From Deltaproteobacteria bacterium (GTDB lineage Bacteria > Desulfobacterota > Desulfobacteria > Desulfobacterales > Desulfosarcinaceae), in NCBI GenBank assembly GCA_021824175.1, contig JAKALP010000007.1:62001-126000 (forward strand): a stretch of 64,000 bases of DNA. Reading direction: 5' to 3'. Both the position numbers and the translations under genes were made by a program. Below, one piece after another: positions 25,504 to 34,504 of this stretch (position 1 is the first letter of the stretch; each line of letters starts with the position of its first letter). The notes below the pieces were generated by a model. It ran no database searches and was not told the DNA's origin. It saw nothing but the letters and a program-made list of their open reading frames with translations.

Positions 25504-25626
25504 GGCTGGTTTGAGCTGCTATTCTGCCTTATACTTTCCAAAATATTCAAAATTCAGCAGCCAGGAGTCAGAAGCAAAACGGTAAAAAGCCATTCTGAAT
25601 TCTGATTCCTGAATACTTCACCCACC

Positions 25627-26340
25627 TTACACCTCCAAATACTTCTTCCGCGTTTCGGCATCCGCCTCCAGTTCCGCGGCCGTGCCGCTGTAACCGATGT
25701 GGGCCTTGCCCATGAGATAGACGCGGTGAGCGATTGAGATGGCCATTTTGTAGTTGTGCTCCACCAGCAAAATGGCAATGCCGGCTTTGCTGATCTGCTC
25801 AAGCACGTTGCGCACCTCCTTGACCATGATGGGTGACAATCCTTCGGTGGGCTCATCCACCATGAGCAGCCTGGGGTTGCCCATGAGGGTGCGGCCGATG
25901 GTGAGCATCTGCTGCTCGCCGCCGGAGAGATGGCCGCCTTTTTGATGGGTGCGCTCTTTCATGAAGGGGAAGTGTTCGAATATTCTTTCAATGGTCCAGG
26001 CATTGGGATTGGATTTATCGATCTTGCCGCCTTTAATGCCCATCTTCAAGTTATCCAGAACCGTGAGATTGGGGAAGATGCGGCGCTCTTCGGGCACGTA
26101 GCCGATGCCGGCGCGGGCCACCTTGTATGGATTGAGTCCCATGATATCGCGGCCGTTAAAGCGGATTTGGCCGGAATGGGGTTTGAGCAACCCCATGATG
26201 CTTTTCAAGGTAGTACTTTTGCCCATGCCGTTGCGGCCCAGCAGAGCCACCACTTCTCCTTCGTCCACGTGAAAGTTGATGTTCTGCAACGCGCGACTCT
26301 GCCCATAGTAGGTGTTCAGTTCCGATACTTCCAACAACAT
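25627..26340 (-). CDS. livF: Branched-chain-type ABC transporter ATP-binding protein LivF
   Basis: This 237-residue ATPase has Walker A GRNGMGKST, signature LSGGEQQM, and Walker B LLMVDEPTEGLSP. These are typical of LivF, the second ATPase of the hydrophobic amino acid transporter family. It is the last gene of a five-gene set (substrate-binding protein, two permeases, two ATPases). The ATG at 26340 starts 1 nt after the LivG stop. Such systems import branched-chain amino acids, urea, amides or aromatic/organic acids; the nearby lactate genes do not decide which. Confidence 0.92.
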   Translation of the reverse strand: MLLEVSELNTYYGQSRALQNINFHVDEGEVVALLGRNGMGKSTTLKSIMGLLKPHSGQIRFNGRDIMGLNPYKVARAGIGYVPEERRIFPNLTVLDNLKMGIKGGKIDKSNPNAWTIERIFEHFPFMKERTHQKGGHLSGGEQQMLTIGRTLMGNPRLLMVDEPTEGLSPIMVKEVRNVLEQISKAGIAILLVEHNYKMAISIAHRVYLMGKAHIGYSGTAAELEADAETRKKYLEV

Positions 26341-26341
26341 A

Positions 26342-27088
26342 TTACTCCTCCAATCGGCCGAGATACGCCGCCTGAACCTGTTCGTTGGCTTTGATCTCCT
26401 CGGGAGTGCCAGTGGCCAGGATGGTGCCGTGGTGCAGCACGGTGATGCGGTCGGCCAGCTTGAAGACCACGTCCATGTCATGCTCGATGATCACCATGGT
26501 TTTGCCTTCGGTCAGCCGCTGAATTAATTCCACGGCGGTATGGGTCTCTTCGGCCGACATGCCGGCGGCGGGCTCGTCCAGCATCACCAGGTCGGGATTG
26601 GTGGCCAGGGCCATGCCGATTTCAAGGCAGCGGTGTTTGCCGTAGGAGAGCACGCCCGCCGGAAAATGGCGGTCGTCAAAGAGATTGAGGCGCTTGAGGA
26701 TATCAATGGTCTCTAAGGAAACATCGGTCATCTTGTCTACAAAGCGCAGGAAGTTGAAGCGGATTTTTCTATTGGATAATACTGCCAGGCGAATATTTTG
26801 AAATGCATTCAGGCGGTCGAAGGTCGAAGTGATCTGAAACGACCGGCCCATGCCCCGGCGCTGGATGTTGCAGGGCCCCAGGCCGGTGATGTCTTTGTCT
26901 TTGAAGAAGATCTTGCCCTGGCTGGGCGTGTAAGTGCCGGTGATGATGTTGAACAGCGTGGTTTTGCCCGCGCCGTTGGGCCCAATGATGGCGTGCTTTT
27001 CTCCCTGGAGCACATTGAGGTTGACGTCGGTCAGCACGCGCAGGCCGTCGAAATTGTGAGATAGACTTCGGGTCTCGAGGATGTTCAC
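26342..27088 (-). CDS. livG: Branched-chain-type ABC transporter ATP-binding protein LivG
   Basis: This 248-residue ATPase has Walker A GPNGAGKTT, Q-loop and signature VLSYGKHRC, Walker B VMLDEPAAGMS and switch EHDMDVV. The signature is LSYGKHR where many relatives have LSYGQQR. I chose the GTG at 27088 because AAAGGAGCGCAAC stands directly upstream and the reading then begins VNILETRSLS; it overlaps the LivM stop by 4 nt. It pairs with LivF beneath the two permeases. Confidence 0.92.
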   Translation of the reverse strand: MNILETRSLSHNFDGLRVLTDVNLNVLQGEKHAIIGPNGAGKTTLFNIITGTYTPSQGKIFFKDKDITGLGPCNIQRRGMGRSFQITSTFDRLNAFQNIRLAVLSNRKIRFNFLRFVDKMTDVSLETIDILKRLNLFDDRHFPAGVLSYGKHRCLEIGMALATNPDLVMLDEPAAGMSAEETHTAVELIQRLTEGKTMVIIEHDMDVVFKLADRITVLHHGTILATGTPEEIKANEQVQAAYLGRLEE

Positions 27089-28149
27089 GTTGCGCTCCTT
27101 TGCGGCCCGCCGGAAACCCGGCGCATCTGCCAGCGCATGCGCTGGAGGGCGATGAATCCGGCCAGGCCCAGTGGCCAATACAGAGTCACCAGGACCAGAA
27201 TCAACCCCAGGATCATCTCAAACTGGAAAAAATCCGATACTCGCTGGGCCAGGCTGCTCGGCAGTAAAAGTGACAGCAACTTGAGCAGCAGTTGTTGAAA
27301 TTGTCCACTGCCGATCCATTCATCGATCAGGGCGAAAAAAGCCGCCCCGACTATCGGGCCGAAGTAACTGAGCACACCGCCCAACATCACCATCATAATG
27401 GGATAGACCGAAACCACCATGCTGTAGGCATCGTTGGTGGAGATCAGGCTCTGCAGCAATGCATAGATGGCGCCGGCCAGGCCCGCGAACCCGCCGGAAA
27501 CCGCGTAAACCACGGCCTTGGTATAGGTCACCTTGAAGCCGAGGTAGCCGATGCGTTTGCTGTTATCGCGCATGCCCACCATGATCTGACCAAAGGGCGT
27601 TTTAGTGAAAAACCATAAGAAGCTCAGCGCGGCCGCAATCACGATCACGGCGAAGTAAAAGAAGTTCTGATCATTCATCTCGATGCGCAAGAGCCCAAAA
27701 ATATTAAGATCCGGCCGGGGATAGATGCTGATGCCATCTTCGCCGCCGGTAATGCTTCTCAATTTCAAGGCCAGCACATAGAGCAGCTGGGCAAAGGCCA
27801 GGTGCAGCATGGCAAAGGCCGTGCCGCTGACCCGCACCACCAGCGGCGCAATGAGCAAGGCCAGGATCACGGCGGCGATCATACCGATGATGACGGCCGG
27901 CACGATGGAGAGGCCTTTGATGTGATTCAACGCCAGAGCCGCGCCGTAAGCGCCGGTGCCGAAGTACATGGCATGGCCGAAGCTCAGCAGCCCGGTGAAG
28001 CCCAGCAGTAAATTAAGGCTGACGGCGAATAGAGCCCAGACGGCAAAAAGGATTAGGGCGTTGGCGTAGTAAACGCCGAACAGATGGGGGAAGAGCGCCA
28101 CGGCCGCGACGCCCGCGGCCCACAAGGTCCAGATCAGATTCCGCTTCAT
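27085..28149 (-). CDS. livM: Branched-chain-type ABC transporter permease LivM
   Basis: This 354-residue integral membrane protein has about nine to ten helices. Family features are the early SLNLLLGFTGLLSFGHAMYFG block and the FGQIMVGMRDNSKRIGYLG coupling loop that docks the ATPases. It overlaps LivH by 4 nt at its start and LivG by 4 nt at its end, so the operon is tightly coupled. The C-terminal extension after GLAGF is basic and short. Confidence 0.92.
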   Translation of the reverse strand: MKRNLIWTLWAAGVAAVALFPHLFGVYYANALILFAVWALFAVSLNLLLGFTGLLSFGHAMYFGTGAYGAALALNHIKGLSIVPAVIIGMIAAVILALLIAPLVVRVSGTAFAMLHLAFAQLLYVLALKLRSITGGEDGISIYPRPDLNIFGLLRIEMNDQNFFYFAVIVIAAALSFLWFFTKTPFGQIMVGMRDNSKRIGYLGFKVTYTKAVVYAVSGGFAGLAGAIYALLQSLISTNDAYSMVVSVYPIMMVMLGGVLSYFGPIVGAAFFALIDEWIGSGQFQQLLLKLLSLLLPSSLAQRVSDFFQFEMILGLILVLVTLYWPLGLAGFIALQRMRWQMRRVSGGPQRSAT

Positions 28150-29009
28150 GATTCTTTTTCTCCGAAGAGCCCTTCGGGTTTAATGGCCAGAACCACGGCC
28201 ATGAAGACAAACAACAGCACCGAGGCATACTGGGGCAGGAACTGCACGCCAAAGGCGCTGAGCAGACCGCACAGGATGGCGACCAGAAACGCGCCGCCCA
28301 GACTGCCGAAGCCGCCCACGATAATTACGATAAATGCGTCCATGCCCATCTGGGCGGCCAGGCCGGGCGAGACAGTCAGAATGGGCGCGATGGCCACGCC
28401 CGCCACCCCGGCCATCCAGGTGCCGGCGCCAAAGACCGTCATGAAGACCAGCGGCACGTTGATGCCCAGGGCATCCACCATACCGGCATCGGCCACGGCC
28501 GCGCGCACAATCATGCCCAGGCGCGTTTTGTAAAGCACCAGGGCCATGAGCAGCAAAATGGCCACAGCCAAGCCAATGAGAAACAATCGATAGGCCGGAT
28601 ATTGTACTCCGGCGATATTAACGAGTACCGAAAGACTCCCAGGAGGAGATAAGGGTAGATTTTGGGTGCCCCAGACCGCCTTGACGCCGTCGGAGATGAT
28701 GAACGCCACCCCCATGGTGAGGATCAGCTCGGCCATGGGGCCAAAGGCGTGGACTTTTTTGAGCAGAAAGCGCTCCATCAGAATGCCCGCGCCCGCGGTG
28801 AGCAGCGGCGCAATCAGCAGGGCCAGCCAAAAGCTGCCGGTCCAGGCCACCACCTGATAGCCCAAATAAGCCGACAACATGAAGAAATTGACATGGGCCA
28901 TGTTCAACACGCCCATCATGCCCAACACCAGGGTGAGCCCGGACGCCACCAGAAATAACACCATACCGTAGGCCAGTCCGTGCATACCTTGGGCGATATA
29001 TGCCTCCAT
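28146..29009 (-). CDS. livH: Branched-chain-type ABC transporter permease LivH
   Basis: This 287-residue membrane permease has about eight helices, with the family motif LVLGMMGVLNMAHVNFFMLSAYLG near the N-terminus and RAAVADAGMVDALGINV as the coupling loop. An AGGAGCAGCGAGGCG sequence precedes the ATG at 29009; an in-frame start further upstream (29093) would read through the intergenic hairpin and is rejected. It is the first permease of the operon and follows the binding-protein gene after a 163-nt gap. Confidence 0.92.
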   Translation of the reverse strand: MEAYIAQGMHGLAYGMVLFLVASGLTLVLGMMGVLNMAHVNFFMLSAYLGYQVVAWTGSFWLALLIAPLLTAGAGILMERFLLKKVHAFGPMAELILTMGVAFIISDGVKAVWGTQNLPLSPPGSLSVLVNIAGVQYPAYRLFLIGLAVAILLLMALVLYKTRLGMIVRAAVADAGMVDALGINVPLVFMTVFGAGTWMAGVAGVAIAPILTVSPGLAAQMGMDAFIVIIVGGFGSLGGAFLVAILCGLLSAFGVQFLPQYASVLLFVFMAVVLAIKPEGLFGEKES

Positions 29010-29056
29010 CGCCTCGCTGCTCCTATTATCGAAGTCAATTGCAGGTTGCTTGCATA

Positions 29057-29096
29057 CATATGGCCCGCCGTAAAATGTACGCGGGCGGGCCATATG
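29057..29096 (-). terminator. Hairpin between livK and livH
   Basis: A perfect 13-bp stem (CATATGGCCCGCC) with a 14-nt loop lies between the binding-protein gene and the first permease. No U-tract follows. Such hairpins commonly protect the upstream message so that the binding protein is made in excess over the membrane components. Confidence 0.6.
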
Positions 29097-29172
29097 CGGT
29101 ACTCATCCTAAAGTAAACGAACCATCTGATCTAACGCGCATCAATTTCAGCGCTAATAAAATTAGGTGCGCA

Positions 29173-30564
29173 TTAGTTCTTTTTACACAGCTCCGGATCG
29201 GCCTTGGGAATCGCTTTGTCAGACGGGATTTCATATACCGGGCCGGCGCCGGCGCACTTTTCAAACCAGTAGTACGGTTCGATGTTGAAGCATTGCTTCT
29301 GTTGGGCCGGGGGTACGAACTCATAAATATGCAGATCGGTGACCATCTTGTGGTCGCAGGCGCGCATGGTCATCACTTTGCCGCCGAGCGTCTGATAGGA
29401 ATCGCCTTCCCATACCTTGATTACTTTTTCAGGATCGGTGCTGCCGGCGCGTTCCAAGACGCTGGCCAGCCAATAGACCGACGTCATGTAGGTGCCCAAC
29501 GCGCCCATGGGGTACTTGTACGAAAGCGAGTTATACGGTTTGGCCCATTTGTTTTTCCATAAGTTGTCCCAGACTTTAAAATATTTAATGATGCCCTCAT
29601 TCTTGAACACCGGGTTGCCCGTTCCGGACTGGCTGATGGCCATCAACCCGGTTGTGCCCTCGATGCCCACCTCGGTCAGGGTGGTGGGATCGCTGAGAAA
29701 AATGTTGGCAAACGGCAGCATGACGCCCATCTGACGGCTTTGCTTGAGCAAGTTGGCGGCGTCGGGAATCCAATCACCGGTGAAAATGACTTCGGCTCCC
29801 GAGGTTTTAATTTTGGTCAGATAGGGCGCAAAATCGGTGAGAAAAAGTTTGTGATAATCTTCACCCACGATCTGGGCCGTGGGGAAGTACTCCTTGAGCC
29901 CCACCTTGAATCCTTCGGCCAGCGAGTGGCCGAAGAGATAATCCTGGTTGAGGATGTAGAACTTGGTCTCCTTCTTGCGTATCTGGCCATAAAAATAGGC
30001 AAAGGCCCGACCGATCTGCTCCGTGGAAAAACAGGTCATGAAGGCGTATTTGGTGAAGTTATCCTTGTCCATGAGCTCGTCGGACAGGGAGATGGCGTTG
30101 ACTGATATCTTTTTATGTTTGTCGGCCAGTTGATTGATCACCTTTTGCAGATGGCTGCCACTGGTGCCCCACAGGATATCGACCTTTTCCTGCAGGATCA
30201 TGCGCTCGGTCACCTTCAGGGTTACGTCGGGTTTGTTTTGATTGTCGGCGATGATGATTTCAATTTTTTTCTTCTTGCCATCCACCATGATCCCGCCGCG
30301 TTTATTGATGTCGTGGGCGACCCATCCCACGGGCAGCAGATAACTCTGGCCCACCGCGGCCGCCGGACCGGAAAAGGCCGCAATGATGGCGATTTTGATG
30401 GTGTCGCCTTCGGGCTTGACGATGTTGTTAGGGTCATAGTCCGACATATCCGGGAAATGATCAAAATCATACTTGGCGTTGACCGCCATGGCAGCCGGCA
30501 ATAAAAACAAACTGACCCAGCAAAACACTGCAAAAGCCCCCATCCACCGTATTGTTCGTTTCAT
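29173..30564 (-). CDS. livK: Periplasmic substrate-binding protein of the Liv-type ABC transporter
   Basis: The 463-residue protein has a Sec signal peptide (basic MKRTIRW, hydrophobic core to about residue 26, cleavage after PAAMA). A type I periplasmic binding fold follows (TIKIAIIAAFSGPAAAVGQSY; DNQNKPDVTLKVTERMI; FYILNQDYLFGHS). It is longer than LivK/LivJ (about 370), with an extra N-terminal stretch before the first strand and a Cys-containing C-terminal tail. These traits are common in relatives that bind organic acids or aromatics rather than leucine. It is the first gene of the operon, so the promoter lies in the upstream 570-bp gap. Confidence 0.88.
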   Translation of the reverse strand: MKRTIRWMGAFAVFCWVSLFLLPAAMAVNAKYDFDHFPDMSDYDPNNIVKPEGDTIKIAIIAAFSGPAAAVGQSYLLPVGWVAHDINKRGGIMVDGKKKKIEIIIADNQNKPDVTLKVTERMILQEKVDILWGTSGSHLQKVINQLADKHKKISVNAISLSDELMDKDNFTKYAFMTCFSTEQIGRAFAYFYGQIRKKETKFYILNQDYLFGHSLAEGFKVGLKEYFPTAQIVGEDYHKLFLTDFAPYLTKIKTSGAEVIFTGDWIPDAANLLKQSRQMGVMLPFANIFLSDPTTLTEVGIEGTTGLMAISQSGTGNPVFKNEGIIKYFKVWDNLWKNKWAKPYNSLSYKYPMGALGTYMTSVYWLASVLERAGSTDPEKVIKVWEGDSYQTLGGKVMTMRACDHKMVTDLHIYEFVPPAQQKQCFNIEPYYWFEKCAGAGPVYEIPSDKAIPKADPELCKKN

Positions 30565-31133
30565 CCGCCCTCCTTGACTGGTCTGTTTTTATATTTTTTG
30601 CTTAGGCTCTATTATCATACCCAATCTTGTCAGCATATGGTCATTTTTTTAAAATGTCACAATTCAATCTTTTAATACAATTGTTCAAACTATTGGAATC
30701 TGCCGCCAAAGGCCGGCGCGCAATCATAGGTCCAAAGCAGCAGAAAAGATTCAACAGCAACTCTGCTTTTGTTCCAAATACAAAAATAGATTCATTATCT
30801 CAGAGATTTACTTTCAGAAAACGATCCACCCAGCCCTGATGGCCACAGCCGCTTACACGGCTTTACGAAACGGTATAGCGACTTTGGCGGATTGGTGTCA
30901 ACGCAATTGGTGAATTGCATTCATTGCGGAAATATACTTTGCATTTCTTGCTAAGATGGGTTAGGGGTCGGCATTTATAAATACTACCCTGTGATTACAA
31001 TATATTGGTTTCAAAGCGCGACAAATCGATCTTTAGTAACGATATCAATAGCATCGGCACTGGCGCCATAGTCGCTGATCTACAGCTCCATCTCCATTGA
31101 GACACTGTACGGAAATTGCAAGGACTTGAACAA
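30565..31133. promoter_or_regulatory. Long divergent intergenic region between livK and a sensor kinase gene
   Basis: This gap of about 570 bp, notably A/T-rich at 30590-30830, separates the leftward transporter operon from a rightward kinase gene. It must hold both promoters. I see no reliable coding frame, tRNA or repeat in it and could not fix boxes with confidence. Confidence 0.4.
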
Positions 31134-33086
31134 ATGGATAACAATGGAATTAAGGATGGTAACGGATCGGTAAATGGACAAAGCACCCGCCTGCCCGAAC
31201 TGGTTTACCAGAAACGCCTAATTCGCAGAATCATTCTTGCCTTCGCACCAAGCACTCTTTTTTATACTGGACTTCTCTACTATCAGAAATCCTATGTCCA
31301 GGCCCTGCTGATCGGTCTGCTGTTTATCAACGAAATAGTCGGGATGGCCATCGATCCAAAGATCAAAACCCTCGGTGGCATGATTAAACTCCGACGGTAC
31401 TCGACCATTGCCGGCTATATTCTTTTTGCGGCCTGTATATTGTATGGCATGCTCTTCGTCGATCTGCCCGGCAACATGGCGTGGTGTTATTTTTTCCCCA
31501 TGGGGCTCGTGCTATTTCTGGGACGCCGCACCGGCTTTTACTACGCCACGGCATTTTGCATTACCTCGGCCCTGATCATTGTTTTTAGCGAACCGGCACG
31601 CCTTTTCACAGGCAGCGCCTTATTTGTAAAACTCAACTCGGTCATTGTTCTTTTCTCGCTGGTGGGTATGGCCTATATCGCTGAAAAAACACGCGTACGG
31701 GTCCAAAAAGATCTTTTTAAGGCGCGCAACAATTTTCAAATGGCCGAAGAGCGGCAGCGCGCCATCAATACCGAGTTGCAGCACGAAATCCAGCTGCGGA
31801 CCCAATCGGAAAAAGCATTGAGCCAGAGCGAATCGCGTTACCGGGCGTTGTTTGAGGAGTCAGCCGTCTCCCTTTGGGAAGAAGATTGGTCCAAGGTCAA
31901 AAGCTATCTGGATGAATTGCCCCAAGAGGCCGTAGATGATCTGTTTGCATATTTAAAACAAAACCCGCAAGCCCTGGAAAATTGCATTTCCTTAATTCAG
32001 GTGACCGCCGTCAATCGCGCCACATTGAGCCTCTATGGCGCCGACAGCATCAAGACGCTGCTAAAAAATCTATCCACCATCCTGCCGCCCCAATCCGCCA
32101 GCTATATGCTGGAGCGAGTGGTCTCCTTGTATTTGAACCGGCGCTACGATGCCGAACACGGCTCTCAAACATTGGACGGCCGGCATTTGTCCCTGCTCAT
32201 CAGCAGCACTGTGCCGGTGGGATATGAGGATACCTTTGAAAGGGTGTTTACTTCCATTTATGACATCACCGAGCGCGTCGCCATGGATCAGGAGAAAAAG
32301 CGGGTCGAGCAACAACTGCAGCAGGCCCGCCAAATGCAAGCCGTGGCCACACTGGCTGGCGGCATCGCCCACCAATTCAACAATGCCTTGGCCGTGATTT
32401 TCGGCGGTCTGGATCTAATTGAATCCGGCGATGTCAATGATCCAAAGAACAAATCGTTTTTCGATTCCTTGCAGTCATCGGCCACCCGCATGAGCCGGCT
32501 GACAGACCAACTGCTAGCTTATGCCCATGGTGGCAAGTACCAGCCCAAAAACTTCTCCGCTAACGACTTAATCAATGATATTCTCAAGTCAGACCGGATC
32601 AAGCCAGGGCCATCGATCCATATCCACACCGAGCTGGCCGCCGACATCCTTCCGGCTTGCGGCGATGTGACCCAAATCAAAATGGTAATGGAAGCAGTGC
32701 TGGCCAATGCTTTGGAATCCTTTAGCAATGGCGGCGAGATCACAATTTCGACCTATAATCGCTCCATCGCGGAGGATGGCGCGGATGAGGATTCCATTGA
32801 TCTATCTCCCGGTCATTATGCGGTCATGAGCGTCAAGGATACTGGTGTGGGCATGGACCAGGAAACCTGCCGGCGCATCTTCGAACCTTTTTTTACAACC
32901 AAATTCTTTGGACGCGGTTTGGGCATGGCCGCGGCTTATGGCATTGTCACCAACCATGACGGTATGATCACCGTGACGTCCGAGCCCCAAAAAGGCACTT
33001 GTGTCAACATCTATCTGCCGGCCGCGGACTCTCTCCAAAACCAGCCACGCCGCCGCCTGCCATCGCACCATAAGATGGCGTCATGA
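31134..33086 (+). CDS. Orphan sensor histidine kinase with membrane N-terminus and PAS-like domain
   Basis: This 650-residue kinase has about six membrane helices in the first 200 residues (for example SALFVKLNSVIVLFSLVGMAYIA at the end). A coiled-coil linker and a divergent PAS-like domain (SRYRALFEESAVSLWEEDW through SIYDITERV) follow. The phospho-acceptor helix carries His in AGGIAHQFNNALAVI, and the ATPase domain has DTGVGMDQ, the FEPFFTTK lid and GLGMAAAYGIV. AAGGACTTGAAC stands before the ATG at 31134. No receiver gene adjoins it, so the partner is unknown. The PAS-like region is not clearly classifiable and may bind an unusual ligand. Confidence 0.82.
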   Translation: MDNNGIKDGNGSVNGQSTRLPELVYQKRLIRRIILAFAPSTLFYTGLLYYQKSYVQALLIGLLFINEIVGMAIDPKIKTLGGMIKLRRYSTIAGYILFAACILYGMLFVDLPGNMAWCYFFPMGLVLFLGRRTGFYYATAFCITSALIIVFSEPARLFTGSALFVKLNSVIVLFSLVGMAYIAEKTRVRVQKDLFKARNNFQMAEERQRAINTELQHEIQLRTQSEKALSQSESRYRALFEESAVSLWEEDWSKVKSYLDELPQEAVDDLFAYLKQNPQALENCISLIQVTAVNRATLSLYGADSIKTLLKNLSTILPPQSASYMLERVVSLYLNRRYDAEHGSQTLDGRHLSLLISSTVPVGYEDTFERVFTSIYDITERVAMDQEKKRVEQQLQQARQMQAVATLAGGIAHQFNNALAVIFGGLDLIESGDVNDPKNKSFFDSLQSSATRMSRLTDQLLAYAHGGKYQPKNFSANDLINDILKSDRIKPGPSIHIHTELAADILPACGDVTQIKMVMEAVLANALESFSNGGEITISTYNRSIAEDGADEDSIDLSPGHYAVMSVKDTGVGMDQETCRRIFEPFFTTKFFGRGLGMAAAYGIVTNHDGMITVTSEPQKGTCVNIYLPAADSLQNQPRRRLPSHHKMAS

Positions 33087-33142
33087 AGATAGAGAGCGGT
33101 GAGGACTCGAAACCTGAAGATAACTTCCCTAAAAGATATCGC

Positions 33143-33170
33143 TTGCTTTTGCATTAAAGCATGCTATTGT
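33143..33170 (+). promoter_or_regulatory. Candidate sigma-70 promoter for the cold-shock gene
   Basis: TTGCTT (33143-33148) and TATTGT (33165-33170) are spaced by 16 nt. This would give a leader of about 120 nt before the cold-shock coding sequence, in keeping with the long structured leaders of csp messages. The leader includes the hairpin-forming CCCGCCCATGGGCGG near 33188. Matches to consensus are moderate. Confidence 0.35.
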
Positions 33171-33298
33171 TTGCACGTTTAGGAAGGCCCCCGCCCATGG
33201 GCGGAACGATCTTAGCGCGGGAAGCATCAACTCCTTATAAAGCATCCTCCGGCTAAGATTGTGAGATCAACTTAAAGGTACAAAGGTAGGGTGTAAGA

Positions 33299-33499
33299 AT
33301 GGCCAACGGCACAGTAAAATGGTTTAATGACAAAAAAGGTTTTGGGTTCATTCAACAAGAAAACGGTCCTGATGTATTCGTTCACCATTCGGCAATCAAT
33401 GCCAGTGGCTTCAGAAGCCTCAAGGAAGGCGACAAGGTCACATTTGATATCGAGCAGGGTAAAAAAGGCCCTGCGGCCATCAATGTCTCGGTGAAATAA
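33299..33499 (+). CDS. CspA-family cold-shock protein
   Basis: This 66-residue cold-shock domain has the nucleic-acid-binding motifs KGFGFI (RNP1) and DVFVHHSAI (RNP2). It begins [12 protein letters not shown] and is the standard length for the family. It acts as a single-stranded RNA/DNA chaperone in the cytoplasm. A long upstream leader is present. The start follows AAAGGTAGGGTGTAAG. Confidence 0.97.
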   Translation: MANGTVKWFNDKKGFGFIQQENGPDVFVHHSAINASGFRSLKEGDKVTFDIEQGKKGPAAINVSVK

Positions 33500-33511
33500 C
33501 TCTTCAGAATC

Positions 33512-33542
33512 GGGGCATCCCTCACATACCAATGGGTGCCCC
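33512..33542 (+). terminator. Possible terminator hairpin after the cold-shock gene
   Basis: GGGGCATCCC and GGGTGCCCC pair with one bulge across a 12-nt loop, 12 nt after the stop codon. There is no U-tract, so it is only a candidate 3' end. The rest of the gap to 33775 holds no gene I can support. Confidence 0.35.
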
Positions 33543-33775
33543 CCTTCACACACCGGGTTATAAGCGGGTTACCATCGATCACCCTGCCAAGTTCGGGAGC
33601 GCCCAAGGGGTCCCAAAAATGGCGAGGTGGTGGGAGACTTTTTGTTTTTTAACCGCTGCCCGGTGCATCCCCTTAAAAACCCTCTCTTAAGCACACCCCG
33701 AAGGATAAACTGGACTTCTCACCATCGGGTGGTTATAATTTTGAAAATTTTGATTGCTTAAGTGAGGTGCCCCTG

Positions 33776-34411
33776 ATGTGCATCCGCTGCCCTAATACTT
33801 CAATTACAAGCCATATTTGCCGAATCGGGCTGCTTTCATGCTTGATGGCCATCGCACTCGTGGCAAGTCCACTGCGCGCCGACATCTATTGTTGGAAGGA
33901 TGCCGACGGTACTCCCCATTTCACCAATTATGATCCCCCGCCCCAAGCCGAGTTTTGTATGGTTGAGCATTATCCCACAGAGGAAAGGCCCTCCGAGTCT
34001 GTCGATTCCACCGATAAATCCAAACCGGACCCGTTGCGGGCACAGTTGGAGGAGGCCAATCGCCAATTGAAAAAAGCCTTGAATAAAGTGGATGATTTAA
34101 CTGAAAAGGTCGAACAAACCCGCCAGGAAGCACGCAATGCCACCGAAGCCGCCCAACGGGCCGAGGCAGAAGCCAAGGCTGCTGGGGAAACCCGGTCGTC
34201 GGAAACGGTAGTATTCGGTCTGCCCTACCGTCGCCCCCATCCGCCCCACCCCGCTCCATACTATTGGCATCTCGATACCAATAAATATCCTTATTATAAT
34301 GGCCCAGATAAGCCGCATCACACCAACGGCTCGGACCACCATTCACACGTATCTGTCAAAGTGCGCTCAGGCGATGGTTCAAAGAGCGGACAAATTACTA
34401 CCGGCCGATAA
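33776..34411 (+). CDS. Exported DUF4124-like protein with coiled coil
   Basis: This 211-residue protein has a signal peptide (hydrophobic ICRIGLLSCLMAIALVASPLRA). A short DUF4124-type domain follows (DIYCWKDADGTPHFTNYDPP), then a charged coiled coil (about 85-140, QLEEANRQLKKALNKVDDL) and a Pro/His/Tyr-rich tail (RRPHPPHPAPYYW and later HHTNGSDHHSH). DUF4124 proteins are periplasmic and of unknown function; the His-rich tail might bind metal. GAGG at 8-nt spacing supports the ATG at 33776 over the GTG at 33767. No operon partner is apparent. Confidence 0.7.
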   Translation: MCIRCPNTSITSHICRIGLLSCLMAIALVASPLRADIYCWKDADGTPHFTNYDPPPQAEFCMVEHYPTEERPSESVDSTDKSKPDPLRAQLEEANRQLKKALNKVDDLTEKVEQTRQEARNATEAAQRAEAEAKAAGETRSSETVVFGLPYRRPHPPHPAPYYWHLDTNKYPYYNGPDKPHHTNGSDHHSHVSVKVRSGDGSKSGQITTGR

Positions 34412-34504
34412 AAATTGTCGCCAAACATGCAAGCCATTTCAATTGCAATGGAAGCGGGTGTGAAGCATTTCTATCCACCCGTTTTCCTTTGCGAGAGCAT
34501 CTTC

